The position numbers were made by a program, and so were the translations under genes. Positions 61,668 to 64,000 of a stretch of DNA of 64,000 nt are shown here, piece by piece. Where the stretch lies: positions 1,674,001 to 1,738,000 of the forward strand of contig NZ_CP103289.1 of the NCBI RefSeq assembly GCF_024757985.1. The letters run 5' to 3'. Within the stretch, counting starts at the first letter, position 1, and every line of letters starts with the position of its first letter. Below the pieces are notes generated by a model, which saw only the letters and a program-made list of their open reading frames with translations, was not told the DNA's origin and ran no database searches. The DNA is from Cellulomonas sp. NS3 (GTDB lineage Bacteria > Actinomycetota > Actinomycetes > Actinomycetales > Cellulomonadaceae).

Positions 61668-62222
61668 TCAGGGCAGGCGGCCCACGTGCGCCATCGCCTG
61701 GCGCAGGAGGAGCCCCTGGCCGCCGGTCATCTCGAGCTGCACCTGGTGGTCGGCGGCCTGCTCGGGCGTGAGCCACGCGAGGTCGAGCGCGTCCTGCTGC
61801 GGCCGGCAGTCACCGGAGACCGGCACCACGTAGGCGAGCGAGACCGCGTGCTGGCGCGGGTCGTGGTACGGCGTGACCCCGGGCGTCGGGAAGTACTCGG
61901 CGACCGTGAACGGCTGCGGCGACGCGGGGATCTGGGGGAGCGCGACCGGCCCGAGGTCTTTCTCGATGTGCCGCAGCAGCGCGTCGCGCACGCGCTCGTG
62001 GTACATCACCCGGCCGGAGACGAGCGCGCGGGACATGACGCCCTCGGGCGTCACGCGCAGCAGGAGCCCGACGGCGACCACATCGCCGGACTCGTCGACG
62101 CGGACGGGCACGGCGTCCACGTAGAGCAGCGGGAGGGTCGCGCGCGCGTTCTGGATGGCGTCGGGGCTGAGCCAGCCGGCGGGTCGCTCGGGCTCGCGGG
62201 GGAAGTCGGCGGTGTCGGTCAC
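61668..62222 (-). CDS. NUDIX-like protein (DUF4916)
   Basis: A 184-residue protein of the DUF4916/NUDIX-like group in actinobacteria. The segment expected to be the Nudix box, GRVMYHERVRDALLRHIEKD, lacks the REXXEE core, so it may not hydrolyse nucleoside diphosphates. Typical: LLYVDAVPVRVDESGDVVAV at the start and LDLAWLTPEQAADHQVQLEM later. GTG 62222. Encoded alone, with the thioredoxin gene divergent upstream. Confidence 0.78.
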   Translation of the reverse strand: MTDTADFPREPERPAGWLSPDAIQNARATLPLLYVDAVPVRVDESGDVVAVGLLLRVTPEGVMSRALVSGRVMYHERVRDALLRHIEKDLGPVALPQIPASPQPFTVAEYFPTPGVTPYHDPRQHAVSLAYVVPVSGDCRPQQDALDLAWLTPEQAADHQVQLEMTGGQGLLLRQAMAHVGRLP

Positions 62223-62381
62223 CGTGCTGTTCTACCCTGCCCGGCGCCTGCGCCGCTCGCGGCACGCTTCGGCGCGTGCCCCGGCGTGCCCTTGCCTGCC
62301 TCTGCGTTCGCCCGTCGGGGAATACCCGGCGGCCCCCGTGCGCTCTACCGGGCGGAACCCACGACCCCGAGGAGGCACCGC

Positions 62382-62759
62382 ATGGCCACCACCGAGCTGA
62401 CCCACGACACGATCCAGCAGACCATCACGAGCAACGAGATCGTGCTCATCGACTTCTGGGCCGAGTGGTGCGGACCGTGCAAGCGGTTCGGCCCCGTCTT
62501 CGAGGCGTCGTCGGACAAGCACCCCGACGTCGTCCACGCGAAGGTCGACACCGAGGCCGAGCAGCTGCTCGCGAGCGAGCTCGCGATCACGTCGATCCCG
62601 ACCCTGATGGCCTTCCGCGACGGCATCCTGGTCTTCAACCAGGCCGGCGCGCTGCCGGGCCCGGCGCTCGAGAGCGTGCTGCAGAAGGTCAAGGAGCTCG
62701 ACATGGACGAGGTGCGCCAGCTGATCGCGGCTCAGGCCGCGGAGCCCGCCGAGGCCTGA
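62382..62759 (+). CDS. trxA: Thioredoxin
   Basis: A 125-residue thioredoxin that reduces protein disulfides. Active site WCGPC at Cys30 and Cys33 (IDFWAEWCGPCKRF); SIPTLMAFRDG holds the cis-proline. The C-terminus has an extra helix of ~20 residues (ELDMDEVRQLIAAQAAEP) common to actinobacterial forms. ATG 62382 has GAGGAGG upstream. Followed by a strong hairpin with a T-tract. Confidence 0.95.
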   Translation: MATTELTHDTIQQTITSNEIVLIDFWAEWCGPCKRFGPVFEASSDKHPDVVHAKVDTEAEQLLASELAITSIPTLMAFRDGILVFNQAGALPGPALESVLQKVKELDMDEVRQLIAAQAAEPAEA

Positions 62760-62772
62760 CCTGCGCGATCGG

Positions 62773-62806
62773 GGGCCCGTCTGCCGTCCGGCAGGCGGGC
62801 CCTTTT
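62773..62806 (+). terminator. Rho-independent terminator after trxA
   Basis: A 13-base stem (62773-62785 with 62790-62802) with one G-U pair and a 4-base loop, then TTTT at 62803-62806. Begins 13 bases after the trxA stop. It is the clearest intrinsic terminator in the window. Confidence 0.9.
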
Positions 62807-62821
62807 GCATCCTTTAGTCCC

Positions 62822-62850
62822 TTGACGGGGAATTTGTGCCTCCTTATCCT
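62822..62850 (+). promoter_or_regulatory. Promoter of the GH81 gene
   Basis: TTGACG (62822-62827) and TATCCT (62845-62850) with 17 bases between, in an unusually AT-rich stretch. Initiation near 62857 would give a leader of about 165 bases to the GH81 start. Confidence 0.8.
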
Positions 62851-62889
62851 TCGGTTTGCTCTCTGGCAAGACACGACTTACGGTGTTCA

Positions 62890-62903
62890 TGAGACCGCTC
62901 TCA
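62890..62903. promoter_or_regulatory. LacI-type operator in the GH81 leader
   Basis: TGAGACCGCTCTCA, a near-perfect palindrome with a central CG, about 35 bases after the expected transcription start, where a repressor would block elongation. Layout and symmetry resemble the CebR/CelR box TGGGAGCGCTCCCA of actinobacterial cellulase genes, with changed inner bases. It shares TGAGA-N4-TCTCA with 48905-48920. Confidence 0.6.
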
Positions 62904-63023
62904 CAGTCTGACCAAACGGGGGCCTGACGGGGAGCGGATCTCGGCGGCACGCAACGATGCGTGCCGTCCGACACACGGGGCACGGCGTCAGGACACGCGC
63001 CGGTCCCGCGGGGGCTCCAGAAA

Positions 63024-64000
63024 ATGCACTCACGCACAGAGATCCACTCACCTCAACCCTCCTCGGGCGCGCCACGCAGCGCCCGGACGCGGGTCACGTC
63101 GGCTGCGCTCGTCGCGCTGCTCGCCGCGGCCACCGTCGGCACCGTGGCGTCGTCCGCCGGTGCCGCCGTGCGCGACGTCGGGGCCGGCGGGTACACGACC
63201 GATCAGGTCGGGCCGGCGCCCGAGGGGTGCGCCGCCCTGGCGACCGACGCGCGCGCCTACGTGACGGACGACGCTCCCGAAGGGCCCGTCCCGACCAACG
63301 ACTGGTGGTCGTCGCTGCTGTTCAAGAAGTGGAACTGCACGGCGAGCGAACCGCTGCACGCGCACCCGCTCGCGTACCAGCCCAGCGCCACCGGGCTCGG
63401 CCTGTCGTACACCACCACGCCCGTGATCAGCGGGCGGTCCGGCGGGGTCGGGGAGTTCCACTACTCCTACGCGGAGGACGTCGTCGTCGGGGTCGCCGGC
63501 CTGTCCGCCGGGGTCGTCGAGGTCGCGGACTGGACCGACTGGACCGTGACCGCGTCGTGGGCCGACTCCGACCAGTCGCTGCGCGCGACGATCGGCCACG
63601 GCCTGCCGTTCAGCTGGTACCACGTGACCGGCGGTGACGCGGTGCTCAGCTCCGCGGAGGACCAGACGGTGTGGCTCAACGACGGCGAGACCGTCGGGTT
63701 CACCGCGGGCGGCACCGACTACGTCGCGTACGCCCCGAGCGGCTCGACCTGGACCGTCTCCGGCTCGTCGCTGCGCAGCACGCTCGGCGGCAAGGGCTAC
63801 CTGAGCGTCGCCTCGCTGCCGACCACCGCCGACGACACCGACGCCGACCGCAAGGCGCTCGCGGAGCAGTACGCGGAGCACGCCTACGCCGAGGTCACCG
63901 GCACCACGGTCGCCTACGAGTACGACGAGCAGGCGGGCGCCGTGCGCACCACCTACGCGCTCGAGACCACCGCGCTCGAGGGCGAGCAGTCCGGCACCGT
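63024..64000 (+). CDS. GH81 endo-1,3-beta-glucanase, 3' end beyond window
   Basis: The first ~325 residues of a secreted GH81 enzyme that cleaves beta-1,3-glucan (laminarin, fungal wall). A signal peptide spans about 1-48 with a long n-region, hydrophobic core ALVALLAAATVGTV and cut near GAA. The GH81 hallmark is PTNDWWSSLLFKKWN at about 89-103; HPLAYQPSATGLGLSYTTTP and ATIGHGLPFSWYHV follow in the beta-sandwich domain. The catalytic Glu residues are beyond the window. ATG 63024 lacks a strong ribosome site. Promoter and LacI-type operator lie upstream. Confidence 0.92.
   Translation, partial: MHSRTEIHSPQPSSGAPRSARTRVTSAALVALLAAATVGTVASSAGAAVRDVGAGGYTTDQVGPAPEGCAALATDARAYVTDDAPEGPVPTNDWWSSLLFKKWNCTASEPLHAHPLAYQPSATGLGLSYTTTPVISGRSGGVGEFHYSYAEDVVVGVAGLSAGVVEVADWTDWTVTASWADSDQSLRATIGHGLPFSWYHVTGGDAVLSSAEDQTVWLNDGETVGFTAGGTDYVAYAPSGSTWTVSGSSLRSTLGGKGYLSVASLPTTADDTDADRKALAEQYAEHAYAEVTGTTVAYEYDEQAGAVRTTYALETTALEGEQSGT

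Noticed and set aside
62890-62903. Canonical CebR operator
   Set aside because: The consensus TGGGAGCGCTCCCA is not matched; inner bases differ and one position breaks symmetry. I list it as LacI-type candidate only.

Overview
The window is very GC-rich chromosomal DNA from an actinobacterium. The content points to a cellulolytic Cellulomonas or a close relative (inference). It holds a GH10 xylanase with a CBM22-like module, a GH16-like protein, a GH105-like hydrolase, a PL3 pectate lyase with a ricin-type domain, an SGNH esterase with a PT-linker and CBM2, and the start of a GH81 beta-1,3-glucanase. GTG starts and 4-base GTGA/ATGA gene overlaps are frequent. I see no tRNA, rRNA, CRISPR array, insertion sequence or prophage gene.

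Layout. 1-12 kb: an MFS exporter cut by the window edge, a NYN-domain protein, a zinc alcohol dehydrogenase with a small partner, a TetR/ABC-exporter operon with a two-box operator, a GH105/epoxide hydrolase/YjbR operon and a cationic amino acid permease. 12-24 kb: small stress-type genes, a GH16-like/ArsR-SRPBCC operon with a palindromic operator, a dehalogenase-like hydrolase, a 5'-truncated exonuclease/phosphatase remnant, and a LolA-like/ABC operon divergent from an OmpR-type two-component system. 23-32 kb: a secreted serine beta-lactamase-fold protein with PKD-like domains, the xylanase, an EmrB-type MFS pump and an ECF42-like sigma factor with its YCII/DGPF partner. 32-40 kb: an adhesin-like lipoprotein, an overlapping pfs-luxS pair for AI-2 synthesis, an amidohydrolase, an S33 peptidase, a GGDEF-EAL protein and a guanidinium exporter under a guanidine-III riboswitch. 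40-49 kb: SGNH-CBM2 esterase, cold shock protein, pgi, a PfkB kinase, an MpaB-like oxygenase and pectate lyase. 49-54 kb: a flavin oxidoreductase, a PadR regulator with a probable leaderless mRNA, DUF3039 and a DEAD helicase. 54-62.8 kb: the conserved actinobacterial block pncB / clpS-DUF2017-murI-MBL-rph-rdgB-ABC-F, then a NUDIX-like gene and thioredoxin. The window ends inside GH81.

How it fits together. The secreted hydrolases attack xylan, beta-glucans and pectin. The most striking regulatory reads are: the guanidine-III riboswitch just before the Gdx ribosome binding site; a shared TGAGA-N4-TCTCA palindrome upstream of both the pectate lyase and GH81; CTGAG direct repeats with an 11-base period both beside the two-component system and upstream of the MpaB-like gene 26 kb away; and clean operators for TetR and ArsR. 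No wholly unknown multi-gene system stands out. The best novelty candidates are the beta-lactamase-fold/PKD protein, the GH16-like protein with a changed catalytic motif, and the cross-locus operators.
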